Assembly (NCBI GenBank): GCA_900550955.1
Contig: URUF01000090.1
Location: forward strand, 1-5,146
DNA: 5,146 nucleotides
Origin: an uncultured Eubacteriales bacterium
GTDB taxonomy: Bacteria > Bacillota > Clostridia > Christensenellales > Aristaeellaceae
Direction of reading: 5' to 3'
Below are positions 1 through 5,100 of this stretch, one piece after another. A program made the position numbers and the translations under genes. Position 1 is the first letter of the stretch; the number at the start of each line of letters is the position of its first letter. Below the pieces are notes generated by a model. That model searched no databases, was not told where the DNA came from, and was given only the letters and a program-made list of their open reading frames with translations.

Positions 1-419
1 TAGGAACGGCAAAATTTTTTACACTTCTACTACTTCTTTATCACACATCAGCAAACGTTGAGGGCATGAAGTTCTACGAGGTGCAGAAGTACTTTACCGA
101 GGTTAACTACCAGTTCCATCCCGACCCGTTCTATGTAAACGCCCAGTGGTGGAACAGCCTGCCCGCCGAGTTCCAGACCATCCTGACCGAGTGCGCCTCC
201 GCCATGGGCGAGTACAACGACCAGCTGATCGACCAGAACAGCGACGCGGCCAAGCAGGTTATCATCGACAGCGGCGCGGAAGTGTACGTGCCCACCGCTG
301 AGGAACTCCAGGCCTTCCAGGACGCTTGCCAGGTTGTATACCAGCAGGCCGTTTCCGAGGGCATCTGCACCCAGGAAGAGCTTGACGAGATGCTCGCCAT
401 CGTAGCCAGCGTTAAGTAA
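1..419 (+). CDS. dctP: TRAP transporter solute-binding protein DctP, C-terminal part (5' cut by window edge)
   Basis: This is the end of a periplasmic or lipid-anchored TRAP solute receptor, which captures an organic or sugar acid and delivers it to the DctQM membrane complex. The frame is open from base 3 to TAA at 417-419. Visible family signs are the KFYEVQKY segment (66-92 region), the aromatic-rich stretch ending in NAQWWNSLPAEFQ, and the amphipathic C-terminal helices (GEYNDQLIDQ, AEELQAFQDACQVVYQQ) that close the DctP fold. The signal peptide and the conserved substrate-binding arginine would lie upstream, so ligand type cannot be read here. The ATG at 66 is not a start: it has no ribosome site and lies inside the conserved segment. 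dctQ and dctM follow, which confirms the assignment. The first ~16 codons (TTT, CTA, CTT, ACA, TCA) differ sharply from the GC-ending codons that follow and encode an unusual FFTLLLLLYH run, so that stretch may not be genuine dctP sequence. Confidence 0.88.
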   Translation, partial: GTAKFFTLLLLLYHTSANVEGMKFYEVQKYFTEVNYQFHPDPFYVNAQWWNSLPAEFQTILTECASAMGEYNDQLIDQNSDAAKQVIIDSGAEVYVPTAEELQAFQDACQVVYQQAVSEGICTQEELDEMLAIVASVK

Positions 420-437
420 GCGCTTTTGAGAATCCAT

Positions 438-467
438 CGGGCCAGGGCCGGCCGCCCTGGCCCGCCT
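438..467 (+). repeat. Hairpin repeat, copy A (partial terminator or mRNA-stabilising stem)
   Basis: Arms CGGGCCAGGGC (438-448) and GCCCTGGCCCG (454-464) form a perfect 11-bp stem with a five-base loop CGGCC. It begins 18 bases after the dctP stop. The following bases are CCTTAG, not a T-run, so it is a poor intrinsic terminator by itself and could instead block 3' exonucleases or cause partial termination. The sequence GGGCCAGGGC, loop, GCCCTGGCCCGCCT recurs at 615-642 with a different loop. Confidence 0.75.
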
Positions 468-473
468 TAGTAC

Positions 474-508
474 GTTTGGAAAGGCTGCCGGGAGCGGCCT
501 TCCCAAAC
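474..508 (+). other. Long hairpin in dctP-dctQ gap
   Basis: Bases 474-488 (GTTTGGAAAGGCTGC) pair with 494-508 (GCGGCCTTCCCAAAC). This gives a 15-position stem with one A-C mismatch (480/502), one G-U pair (486/496) and a five-base loop CGGGA. The right arm overlaps a small alternative stem, ACAAA (507-511) with TTTGT (515-519), so the two cannot form fully at the same time. Function is unknown. Confidence 0.6.
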
Positions 509-525
509 AAACCGTTTGTGCCCAG

Positions 526-544
526 CGGCTGGCAAAGCCAGCCG
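526..544 (+). other. 8-bp hairpin with AAA loop
   Basis: CGGCTGGC (526-533) and GCCAGCCG (537-544) pair perfectly around AAA. The right arm also contains CAGCC (539-543), which can pair instead with GGCTG at 552-556, giving a competing structure. This is one of the central elements of the structured gap between dctP and dctQ; function is not known. Confidence 0.55.
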
Positions 545-558
545 ATACGATGGCTGTT

Positions 559-580
559 CGCAGGGGCCGCGGCCTCTGCG
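559..580 (+). other. GC-rich hairpin in dctP-dctQ gap
   Basis: CGCAGGGGC (559-567) pairs with GCCTCTGCG (572-580) through nine positions with one G-U pair (564/575), leaving the loop CGCG. The stem is fully GC-closed and near the middle of the gap. No T-run follows (AGCTTCCCCC), so it is not a standard terminator. Confidence 0.5.
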
Positions 581-611
581 AGCTTCCCCCTTGAGGACTC
601 TTCACAGGCTG

Positions 612-642
612 GGCGGGCCAGGGCTTCCGCCCTGGCCCGCCT
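612..642 (+). repeat. Hairpin repeat, copy B
   Basis: GGCGGGCCAGGGC (612-624) and GCCCTGGCCCGCC (629-641) form a perfect 13-bp stem with a four-base loop TTCC. Both arms match copy A at 438-467, but the loop differs (TTCC against CGGCC). Conservation of arms with a changed loop suggests that the folded form matters, or that the two copies arose by duplication. It ends about 22 bases before the dctQ ribosome binding site, so it could influence access to that site or dctQ transcription. Confidence 0.72.
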
Positions 643-681
643 GCTTGCTTCCATCCATTCCGCAGGAAAGGGGTATCCTGA

Positions 682-1194
682 ATGAACAAGTCGCAAAAGG
701 TCGGCAATGTGATTTCCAAAATCTACATGGGCATCGGCACTGCGGCCATGGGGCTTTTGGCCTTTTTGGTCATCTTTACCGTTATTATGCGCTACTGCTT
801 TTCCCTGAGCTGGAAATCCGTTTCCGAATTCAACGTGGTGCTGTTCGCCTTTACCACCTTTTGGGCCATGGGCCTAAACGTGCTCAAGGACGAGCATGTG
901 AGCATCAACATCCTCTATGATAAAATCAAGCCCTCCGTAAAGCGCTGGGTTTGCGTGCTCAACAACGTGATCATGCTGGCTGTGGATTGCCTGTTTGTAA
1001 AGTATTCCTACGAATACGCCCTCAAAATGGGCAAGCAGATTAGCCAGGGCATGGAAATTCCCATGATTTACATGTACGGCATCATGCCGCTGTGCGGCGC
1101 CATCTGCGCGGTATGCATCATCATCAAAACCATCCAGGCCATCAAGGCTCCCGTTTCCGCGTTTGAGCCAAAGGATGTGCCCACGACTAAGTAA
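682..1194 (+). CDS. dctQ: TRAP transporter small permease subunit DctQ
   Basis: This 170-residue inner-membrane protein is the small subunit of a TRAP transporter, which with DctM imports an acidic solute using an ion gradient and the DctP receptor. Length fits the family. Four hydrophobic segments are visible at about residues 16-40, 50-67, 88-109 and 127-150. The family pattern is present: Arg37 at the end of TM1 (VIMRY), Trp44 and Glu49 (SWKSVSEF), the glycine after TM2 (Gly64) and the following acidic/His stretch KDEHVSI with His72. The start at 682 is set by an AGGAAAGGGG ribosome site at 664-673, eight bases upstream. dctM follows after 18 bases, so the two are co-translated. The 262-base gap before it is much longer than other gaps in the operon. 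Identification as DctQ is firm; the substrate is not shown by this sequence. Confidence 0.93.
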   Translation: MNKSQKVGNVISKIYMGIGTAAMGLLAFLVIFTVIMRYCFSLSWKSVSEFNVVLFAFTTFWAMGLNVLKDEHVSINILYDKIKPSVKRWVCVLNNVIMLAVDCLFVKYSYEYALKMGKQISQGMEIPMIYMYGIMPLCGAICAVCIIIKTIQAIKAPVSAFEPKDVPTTK

Positions 1195-1212
1195 AGGAAG
1201 GGAGGAACCGCT

Positions 1213-2496
1213 ATGGCAATCGTATTCCTGCTTCTGGGCCTTATCGTTTTCGCGGCCATCGGCGTGCCGCTCGCCTTTGCAATCGGCGCTTCTTGCATCA
1301 GTTACCTGGCGATTGACACCCCCATGTTCCTAAGCATGATGCCTCAGCGCATCTGGAACGGCGTATACAGCGAGCTGATGATCGCCATGCCGCTGTTCAT
1401 GCTGGCTGGCGAGCTTATGAACACCGGCGGCATCACCAAGCGCATCATCGACTTCTGCATGGAGCTGCTCAGGCCCATTCACGGCGGCCTGGGCGAGGTG
1501 AACATCGTGGCCTCCATGATCTTTGGCGGCATTTCCGGCTCCTCCGTGGCCGATACCTCCGCCCTGGGCAGCATCCTCATTCCCGCCATGGAGGAAAAGG
1601 GCTATCCCCCGGCGGCCTCCGCGGGCATCACCGTCGCCTCCTCCACTATGGGCATGATTATTCCGCCTTCCACGCCCATGGTGGTATATGCCATGGTATC
1701 CGGCGCTTCCATCGGCGCGCTGTTTATGGCGGGCGCTGTGCCGGGCATCCTCATCGGCCTTACGCAGCTTATCCTGGTGTTCTGGATCAGCCATAAGCGC
1801 GGCTGGCATCCGCAGCACGTGCCCTTTAGCGCCAAGCGCTTCTGGAAGGCCATGTTCTCCGGCATTCCGGCGCTGCTGATGCCCCTGTTCATCATCGTGT
1901 GCGTATCCGGCGGCGTTTGCACGGCCTCCGAAAGCGCGGGCGTTGCGGTGCTGTACAGCATTCTGGTGGGCTTCTTCCTGTACCGCGAGCTGAAATGGGC
2001 GGATGTTTGGACGGCGCTGAAAAAGACGCTCATCTCCTCCTCCAGCGTAATGATCATCATTGGCTTCACCAGCATCTTTACCTGGATTTTGACCATCCAG
2101 AAGGTGCCGGATATCGTGGCCAACTTCTTCCTGAGCATGAACATGCCCTCCTGGGGCATCGCCCTCATGTTTGACGTGCTGATCCTGATTTTGGGCACGT
2201 TCATCGACGTAAGCCCCGCCATCCTGCTGCTTACGCCCATCATGCTGCCAGTCATGAACTTTTACGGCTTCAGCGCCCTACAATTTGGCGCTATGATGAT
2301 CACCGGCCTCGCCATCGGCCTGGTAACCCCGCCGGTGGGCATGTGCCTGAACGCCTGCAACAAAATTAACCGCATGCCCATTATCGATATCTTCAAGGGC
2401 GCGCTGCCGTATGTAACCTGCAACGTAATCGTGCTGGTCGCCATCAGCCTGTGGCCTACGCTTACGACCTGGCTGCCCTCTATCCTTGGCTATTAA
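1213..2496 (+). CDS. dctM: TRAP transporter large permease subunit DctM
   Basis: This 427-residue protein is the transport-catalysing subunit of the TRAP system and forms the inner-membrane path for the solute with DctQ. It has typical length and is hydrophobic throughout, with roughly 11-12 membrane segments. Family signatures appear in order: ELMIAMPLFMLAGELMNTGG (54-73), GGISGSSVADTSALGSI (105-121), GMIIPPSTPMVVYA (147-160), AGAVPG (173-178), and near the C-terminus TFIDVSPAILLLTPIMLP and IGLVTPPVGMCLN. The two repeated helical hairpins with SGSS and IPPS, then TPPVG, are where ion and substrate binding is expected in DctM and related ion transporters. The start is set by GGAGG at 1201-1205, seven bases upstream. 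The reading frame is intact. DctQ and DctM are separate here, not fused. Annotations such as SiaT or a C4-dicarboxylate permease would be guesses; neighbours favour a uronate-type substrate. Confidence 0.95.
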   Translation: MAIVFLLLGLIVFAAIGVPLAFAIGASCISYLAIDTPMFLSMMPQRIWNGVYSELMIAMPLFMLAGELMNTGGITKRIIDFCMELLRPIHGGLGEVNIVASMIFGGISGSSVADTSALGSILIPAMEEKGYPPAASAGITVASSTMGMIIPPSTPMVVYAMVSGASIGALFMAGAVPGILIGLTQLILVFWISHKRGWHPQHVPFSAKRFWKAMFSGIPALLMPLFIIVCVSGGVCTASESAGVAVLYSILVGFFLYRELKWADVWTALKKTLISSSSVMIIIGFTSIFTWILTIQKVPDIVANFFLSMNMPSWGIALMFDVLILILGTFIDVSPAILLLTPIMLPVMNFYGFSALQFGAMMITGLAIGLVTPPVGMCLNACNKINRMPIIDIFKGALPYVTCNVIVLVAISLWPTLTTWLPSILGY

Positions 2497-2499
2497 GAA

Positions 2500-2505
2500 G
2501 GGAGG
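2500..2505 (+). promoter_or_regulatory. Ribosome binding site that sets the aldolase start
   Basis: GGGAGG lies four bases after the dctM stop and ten bases before ATG at 2516. It favours 2516 over the in-frame TTG at 2486, which would sit inside dctM with no ribosome site and add ten residues absent from the family. Confidence 0.8.
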
Positions 2506-2515
2506 CGCTTTGCTC

Positions 2516-3298
2516 ATGAACCTGAAAGAAACCATGAAAAAGCGGCCTGTGTTCGGCATGGCCTGCTTCACCGGCGTTACCTGCGTGATTGAAAACATCG
2601 CCATGTCCGGGCTGGACTTCATCTACCTGGACTTGGAGCATACCAACTACATGCTGGACGAGGCCTTTGAAAAGCAGATCATGGCGGCCAAGCTGCATGA
2701 TATCGCCGTGCTTGTGCGCATGGCCGACGATAACGAGGTCGCCATCCGCAAGGTGCTGGAATGGGGCGCGGACGGCGTGGTGATACCCCACTGCAAAACG
2801 CCCGAAATGGCCCGCAAATGCGTGGAGGCCGCCAAGTTCAGCCCCATGGGCCGCCGCGGCGGCGAAACCAACGTGCGCGCCGCAGGCTTTGGCTACCACA
2901 ACTTTGACTGGAACCGCTACATGGCCGAGCAGAACGCCAACACGCTGGTAATCCCCATGGACGAGGATTACGAGTTTACCGACAACCTGGATGAAATCCT
3001 GAATGTGGAAGGCGTGGACGCGGTCAACTTTGGGCCTATCGACTACGCGGTGTCCAAGAACCTCAAGGTGGGCTATGCCATGGGCGAGGAAGTGCACGAC
3101 GCCTTCAAGGCGCTGGTGAAAAAGGCCCGCGAAAAGGGCGTTGGCGTTTTGGGCCCGGTTGTGCCGCCCACCAAAGAAAACCTTGAAAACGCCATCGCGG
3201 ACGGCTATAATATGATCATCGTGGGCAACGATATGTGGCATTTCCAAAACGCCCTCAAGGCCATGATGAAGGATCACGTGGGGCCGTTGCAGGCGTAA
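2516..3298 (+). CDS. HpcH/HpaI-family class II pyruvate aldolase
   Basis: This 260-residue cytoplasmic enzyme belongs to the HpcH/HpaI aldolase family (TIM barrel). The family includes HpaI, 5-keto-4-deoxy-D-glucarate aldolase GarL and 2-keto-3-deoxy-L-rhamnonate aldolase RhmA; they cleave 2-keto-3-deoxy acids to pyruvate and an aldehyde using a divalent metal. Against remembered E. coli HpaI, the catalytic set is present: His42 (in DLEHTNY; HpaI His45), Arg68 (LVRM; Arg70), metal ligands Glu150 (PMDED; Glu149) and Asp176 (GPIDY; Asp175). LEWGADGVVIPH (81-92), SPMGRRGG (109-116) and VEGVDAVNFGP (164-174) match family strands and loops. The usual QIE before the metal Glu is replaced by MDE, and GPxDLS is GPIDYAVS, so it is not a close GarL or HpaI copy. 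The gap to dctM is 19 bases. Its place before kduI-kduD suggests it acts on KDG or a related keto-deoxy sugar acid; exact substrate is unproven. A citrate lyase beta-like role is less likely. Confidence 0.88.
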   Translation: MNLKETMKKRPVFGMACFTGVTCVIENIAMSGLDFIYLDLEHTNYMLDEAFEKQIMAAKLHDIAVLVRMADDNEVAIRKVLEWGADGVVIPHCKTPEMARKCVEAAKFSPMGRRGGETNVRAAGFGYHNFDWNRYMAEQNANTLVIPMDEDYEFTDNLDEILNVEGVDAVNFGPIDYAVSKNLKVGYAMGEEVHDAFKALVKKAREKGVGVLGPVVPPTKENLENAIADGYNMIIVGNDMWHFQNALKAMMKDHVGPLQA

Positions 3299-3319
3299 CC
3301 GCGCGCACAGCATCCACGC

Positions 3320-3353
3320 AGCCGCTTTTCCCGCGATTGCAGGAAAAGCGGCT
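3320..3353 (+). terminator. Hairpin in aldolase-kduI gap, possible partial terminator
   Basis: AGCCGCTTTTCC (3320-3331) pairs perfectly with GGAAAAGCGGCT (3342-3353), a 12-bp stem with a ten-base loop. Only TTC follows (with the stem's own final T, three Ts), so termination is probably weak. It sits in the only sizeable gap (86 bases) downstream of dctQ and could tune kduI-kduD relative to upstream genes or separate two mRNA segments after processing. Confidence 0.55.
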
Positions 3354-3367
3354 TTCAAAATCAGTCA

Positions 3368-3373
3368 GGGAGG
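3368..3373 (+). promoter_or_regulatory. Ribosome binding site that sets the kduI start
   Basis: GGGAGG is 11 bases before ATG at 3385. The same frame is open back to 3235, but that upstream stretch overlaps the aldolase gene and has no family similarity. The site and the family length (E. coli KduI is 278 residues) both support 3385. Confidence 0.82.
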
Positions 3374-3384
3374 AAAAAGCGGTT

Positions 3385-4227
3385 ATGGACATTCGATATT
3401 CCTGTAATCAGCGCGACTTTAAGCGTTACACCACCGAGGAAACCCGCCGGGAGTTCCTTATTGAAAACCTGTTTGTGCCCGACGAGGTAACCGCCGTGTA
3501 CAGCCATGTGGACCGCATGGTCACCCTGGGCGTGATGCCCGTGCACGAAAAGGTGCCGCTGGACAAGGGCATTGACATCTGGAAGAACTTTGGCACGCAT
3601 TTCTTTTTGGAGCGCCGCGAGCTGGGCCTGTTCAACGTGGGCGGGCAGGGCCGCGTAACGGTGGACGGCACGGCGTACGATCTGGGCTACAAGGACTGCC
3701 TCTACATCACCATGGGCGCGAAGGACGTTTGCTTTGAAAGCGGCAGCGCCTCCGCTCCCGCCAAGTTCTACATCGTGTCCGCCCCAGCGCACACGGCGTA
3801 TGAAACCCGCCTGATCAAAATTGCGGACGCGGCCAAAAAGCCCCTGGGTTCGCTGGAAACCAGCAACAAGCGCGTGATCAACCAGTTCATCCATCCCGAC
3901 GTGCTGAAGACCTGCCAGCTTTCCATGGGCATGACGGTGCTTGAGCCCGGCAGCGTATGGAACACCATGCCCGCCCACACCCACGAGCGCCGCATGGAGG
4001 TTTACTTCTATTTTGAGGTGCCCCAGGACAACGTCGTTTTCCATATGATGGGCCAGGGCCAGGAAACCCGCCACATCGTAATGCAAAACGAGCAGGCCGT
4101 TATCAGCCCCAGCTGGTCCATCCACGCGGGCGCGGGCACCAGCAACTACACCTTCATCTGGGCCATGGGCGGCGAGAACCAGGCCTTTGATGATATGGAC
4201 GTGATTCCTACCACGCAGCTTCGCTAA
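3385..4227 (+). CDS. kduI: 5-dehydro-4-deoxy-D-glucuronate isomerase KduI
   Basis: This 280-residue cytoplasmic, zinc-dependent cupin-fold isomerase (EC 5.3.1.17) converts 5-keto-4-deoxyuronate (DKI), produced from unsaturated uronates of pectin or glycosaminoglycans, to 2,5-diketo-3-deoxygluconate (DKII). The four zinc ligands of E. coli KduI (His196, His198, Glu203, His245) are all present at a constant two-residue offset: His198, His200 and Glu205 in PAHTHERRMEVYFYF, and His247 in SPSWSIHAGAGTSNYTFIWAMGGENQ split across 241-266. Other typical segments are FLIENLF (24-30), YSHVDRM (39-45) and the C-terminal DMDVIPTTQLR. The reading frame is complete, with length as expected. kduD follows after 14 bases, its ribosome site overlapping the kduI stop, so the two are translationally linked. 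KduI can also act on hexuronates in E. coli, so free glucuronate or galacturonate is an alternative substrate. Identification is firm. Confidence 0.96.
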   Translation: MDIRYSCNQRDFKRYTTEETRREFLIENLFVPDEVTAVYSHVDRMVTLGVMPVHEKVPLDKGIDIWKNFGTHFFLERRELGLFNVGGQGRVTVDGTAYDLGYKDCLYITMGAKDVCFESGSASAPAKFYIVSAPAHTAYETRLIKIADAAKKPLGSLETSNKRVINQFIHPDVLKTCQLSMGMTVLEPGSVWNTMPAHTHERRMEVYFYFEVPQDNVVFHMMGQGQETRHIVMQNEQAVISPSWSIHAGAGTSNYTFIWAMGGENQAFDDMDVIPTTQLR

Positions 4228-4232
4228 GGAGG
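4226..4232 (+). promoter_or_regulatory. kduD ribosome binding site overlapping the kduI stop codon
   Basis: AAGGAGG begins inside the TAA stop of kduI (4225-4227) and lies nine bases before ATG at 4242. The overlap suggests that ribosomes finishing kduI keep the site open for kduD. It favours 4242 over the in-frame ATG at 4248. Confidence 0.8.
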
Positions 4233-4241
4233 TACTTACCC

Positions 4242-5039
4242 ATGGATATGAAGAATTTCAGCCTGGAAGGAAAAATTGCCTGGATCACCGGCGCATCCTA
4301 CGGCATCGGCTTTGCCATTGCCGAGGCCTACGCCGCCGCGGGCGCAACCATCGTATTTAACGATATCAATCAGGAGCTGGTGAACAAGGGCCTGGCCGCT
4401 TACGCCGAAAAAGGCATCTCCGCCCACGGCTATGTGTGCGACGTGACCGACGAAAGCGCCGTAAACGCGCTTGTGGCCAAGGTGGAACAGGAAGTGGGCG
4501 TGATTGATATCCTGGTCAACAACGCCGGTATCATCAAGCGCATTCCCATGTGCGAAATGAGCGCCGCCGACTTCCGCAAGGTGATTGACGTGGATTTGAA
4601 CGCGCCCTTCATTTGCTCCAAGGCGGTAATCCCCTCCATGATCCAAAAGGGCCACGGCAAGATTATTAACATCTGCTCCATGATGAGCGAGCTGGGCCGC
4701 GAAACCGTGAGCGCCTATGCGGCGGCCAAGGGCGGCCTGAAGATGCTCACCCGCAACATCTGCTCCGAGTATGGCGAGCACAACATCCAGTGCAACGGCA
4801 TTGGCCCCGGCTACATTGAAACGCCGCAGACCGCGCCGCTGCGCGAGCGCCAGCCCGACGGCAGCCGCCATCCCTTCGACCAGTTCATCATCTCCAAAAC
4901 CCCCGCCGCCCGCTGGGGCAAAACCGAGGATCTGCAAGGCCCGGCCGTGTTCCTGGCAAGCGACGCCTCCAACTTTGTAAACGGCCACGTTCTCTACGTG
5001 GACGGCGGCATTTTGGCCTATATTGGCAAGCAGCCGTAA
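4242..5039 (+). CDS. kduD: 2-dehydro-3-deoxy-D-gluconate 5-dehydrogenase KduD (SDR family)
   Basis: This 265-residue cytoplasmic short-chain dehydrogenase reduces 2,5-diketo-3-deoxygluconate (DKII, the KduI product) to 2-keto-3-deoxygluconate (KDG). The classical SDR layout is visible: nucleotide-binding TGASYGIG (16-23), Asp41 at the end of the second strand (VFNDIN), which points to NAD(H) rather than NADP(H), NNAG (93-96), active-site Asn120 (VDLNAPF), Ser146, and YAAAK with Tyr159 and Lys163. The C-terminal end VDGGILAYIGKQP is typical of KduD and the closely related gluconate 5-dehydrogenases. By itself it could be called gluconate 5-dehydrogenase (Ga5DH/IdnO-like), but adjacency to kduI strongly favours KduD. 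The gene is complete and is the last of the operon, followed 18 bases later by a strong stem-loop. Confidence 0.93.
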   Translation: MDMKNFSLEGKIAWITGASYGIGFAIAEAYAAAGATIVFNDINQELVNKGLAAYAEKGISAHGYVCDVTDESAVNALVAKVEQEVGVIDILVNNAGIIKRIPMCEMSAADFRKVIDVDLNAPFICSKAVIPSMIQKGHGKIINICSMMSELGRETVSAYAAAKGGLKMLTRNICSEYGEHNIQCNGIGPGYIETPQTAPLRERQPDGSRHPFDQFIISKTPAARWGKTEDLQGPAVFLASDASNFVNGHVLYVDGGILAYIGKQP

Positions 5040-5057
5040 GGAATTTCATAATCTTAT

Positions 5058-5094
5058 GCCAGGGGCCGGCAGCATTATGCTGCCGGCCCCTGGC
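5058..5094 (+). terminator. 17-bp stem-loop after kduD, probable operon end
   Basis: GCCAGGGGCCGGCAGCA (5058-5074) and TGCTGCCGGCCCCTGGC (5078-5094) are perfect complements around TTA. This is the strongest stem in the window and lies just after the last gene. It lacks a T-run directly downstream (CGTCGAAAAA), so it may act as a processing end or RNA-stabilising stem, with termination at this hairpin or the next one. The core CCAGGG/CCCTGG is shared with the dctP-dctQ repeat hairpins, but the rest is different. Confidence 0.7.
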
Positions 5095-5100
5095 CGTCGA

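Larger units (their letters stand above)
420..681 (+). other. Structured dctP-dctQ intergenic region with five hairpins
   Basis: This 262-base gap has no convincing gene; small open frames on both strands are by-products of high GC. It contains, in order, stems at 438-464, 474-508, 526-544, 559-580 and 612-641, so most of the gap can pair. The first and last hairpins share nearly the same sequence. No clear -35/-10 promoter is visible. In TRAP operons the binding protein is generally needed in excess over the membrane subunits. Hairpins after dctP could protect the dctP 3' end or partly stop transcription before dctQM. That role is inferred from position and foldability; the structures are seen directly. 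Confidence 0.7.

Noticed and set aside
66..419. A stand-alone 117-residue protein starting at ATG 66
   Set aside because: The frame is open upstream to the window edge, there is no ribosome binding site before 66, and the Met lies inside the conserved KFYEVQKY region of DctP. It is the tail of a longer gene.
438..642. CRISPR array
   Set aside because: There are only two copies of the repeat, they are perfect palindromes about 145 bases apart, and there is no regular spacer pattern or cas gene.
420..681. A T-box or known metabolite riboswitch
   Set aside because: I could not find the T-box AGGGUGG-type consensus or a core motif of a riboswitch I recognise; only generic hairpins are visible.
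412..719. Small open frames on both strands in the dctP-dctQ gap
   Set aside because: They overlap each other, run through palindromes, and have Pro/Arg/Ala-rich sequence without domain or good ribosome sites. The region is better read as structured non-coding DNA.
2486..2515. Extended start of the aldolase at TTG 2486
   Set aside because: It lies inside the end of dctM, lacks a ribosome site and adds residues unlike the family; ATG 2516 with GGGAGG ten bases upstream is better.
2480..3358. Long minus-strand open frame (292 residues) opposite the aldolase
   Set aside because: It is a shadow of the GC-rich codon pattern, rich in Val, His, Ala and Gly with no recognisable domain, and the plus strand encodes a clear enzyme.
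3235..3384. Extended 330-residue KduI starting at 3235
   Set aside because: The extra 50 residues come from the aldolase gene in another frame and the gap hairpin. ATG 3385 gives 280 residues, matching KduI length and zinc-ligand numbering.
4236..4988. Long minus-strand open frame (250 residues) opposite kduD
   Set aside because: Same codon-shadow effect; kduD on the plus strand has all SDR motifs and a ribosome site.
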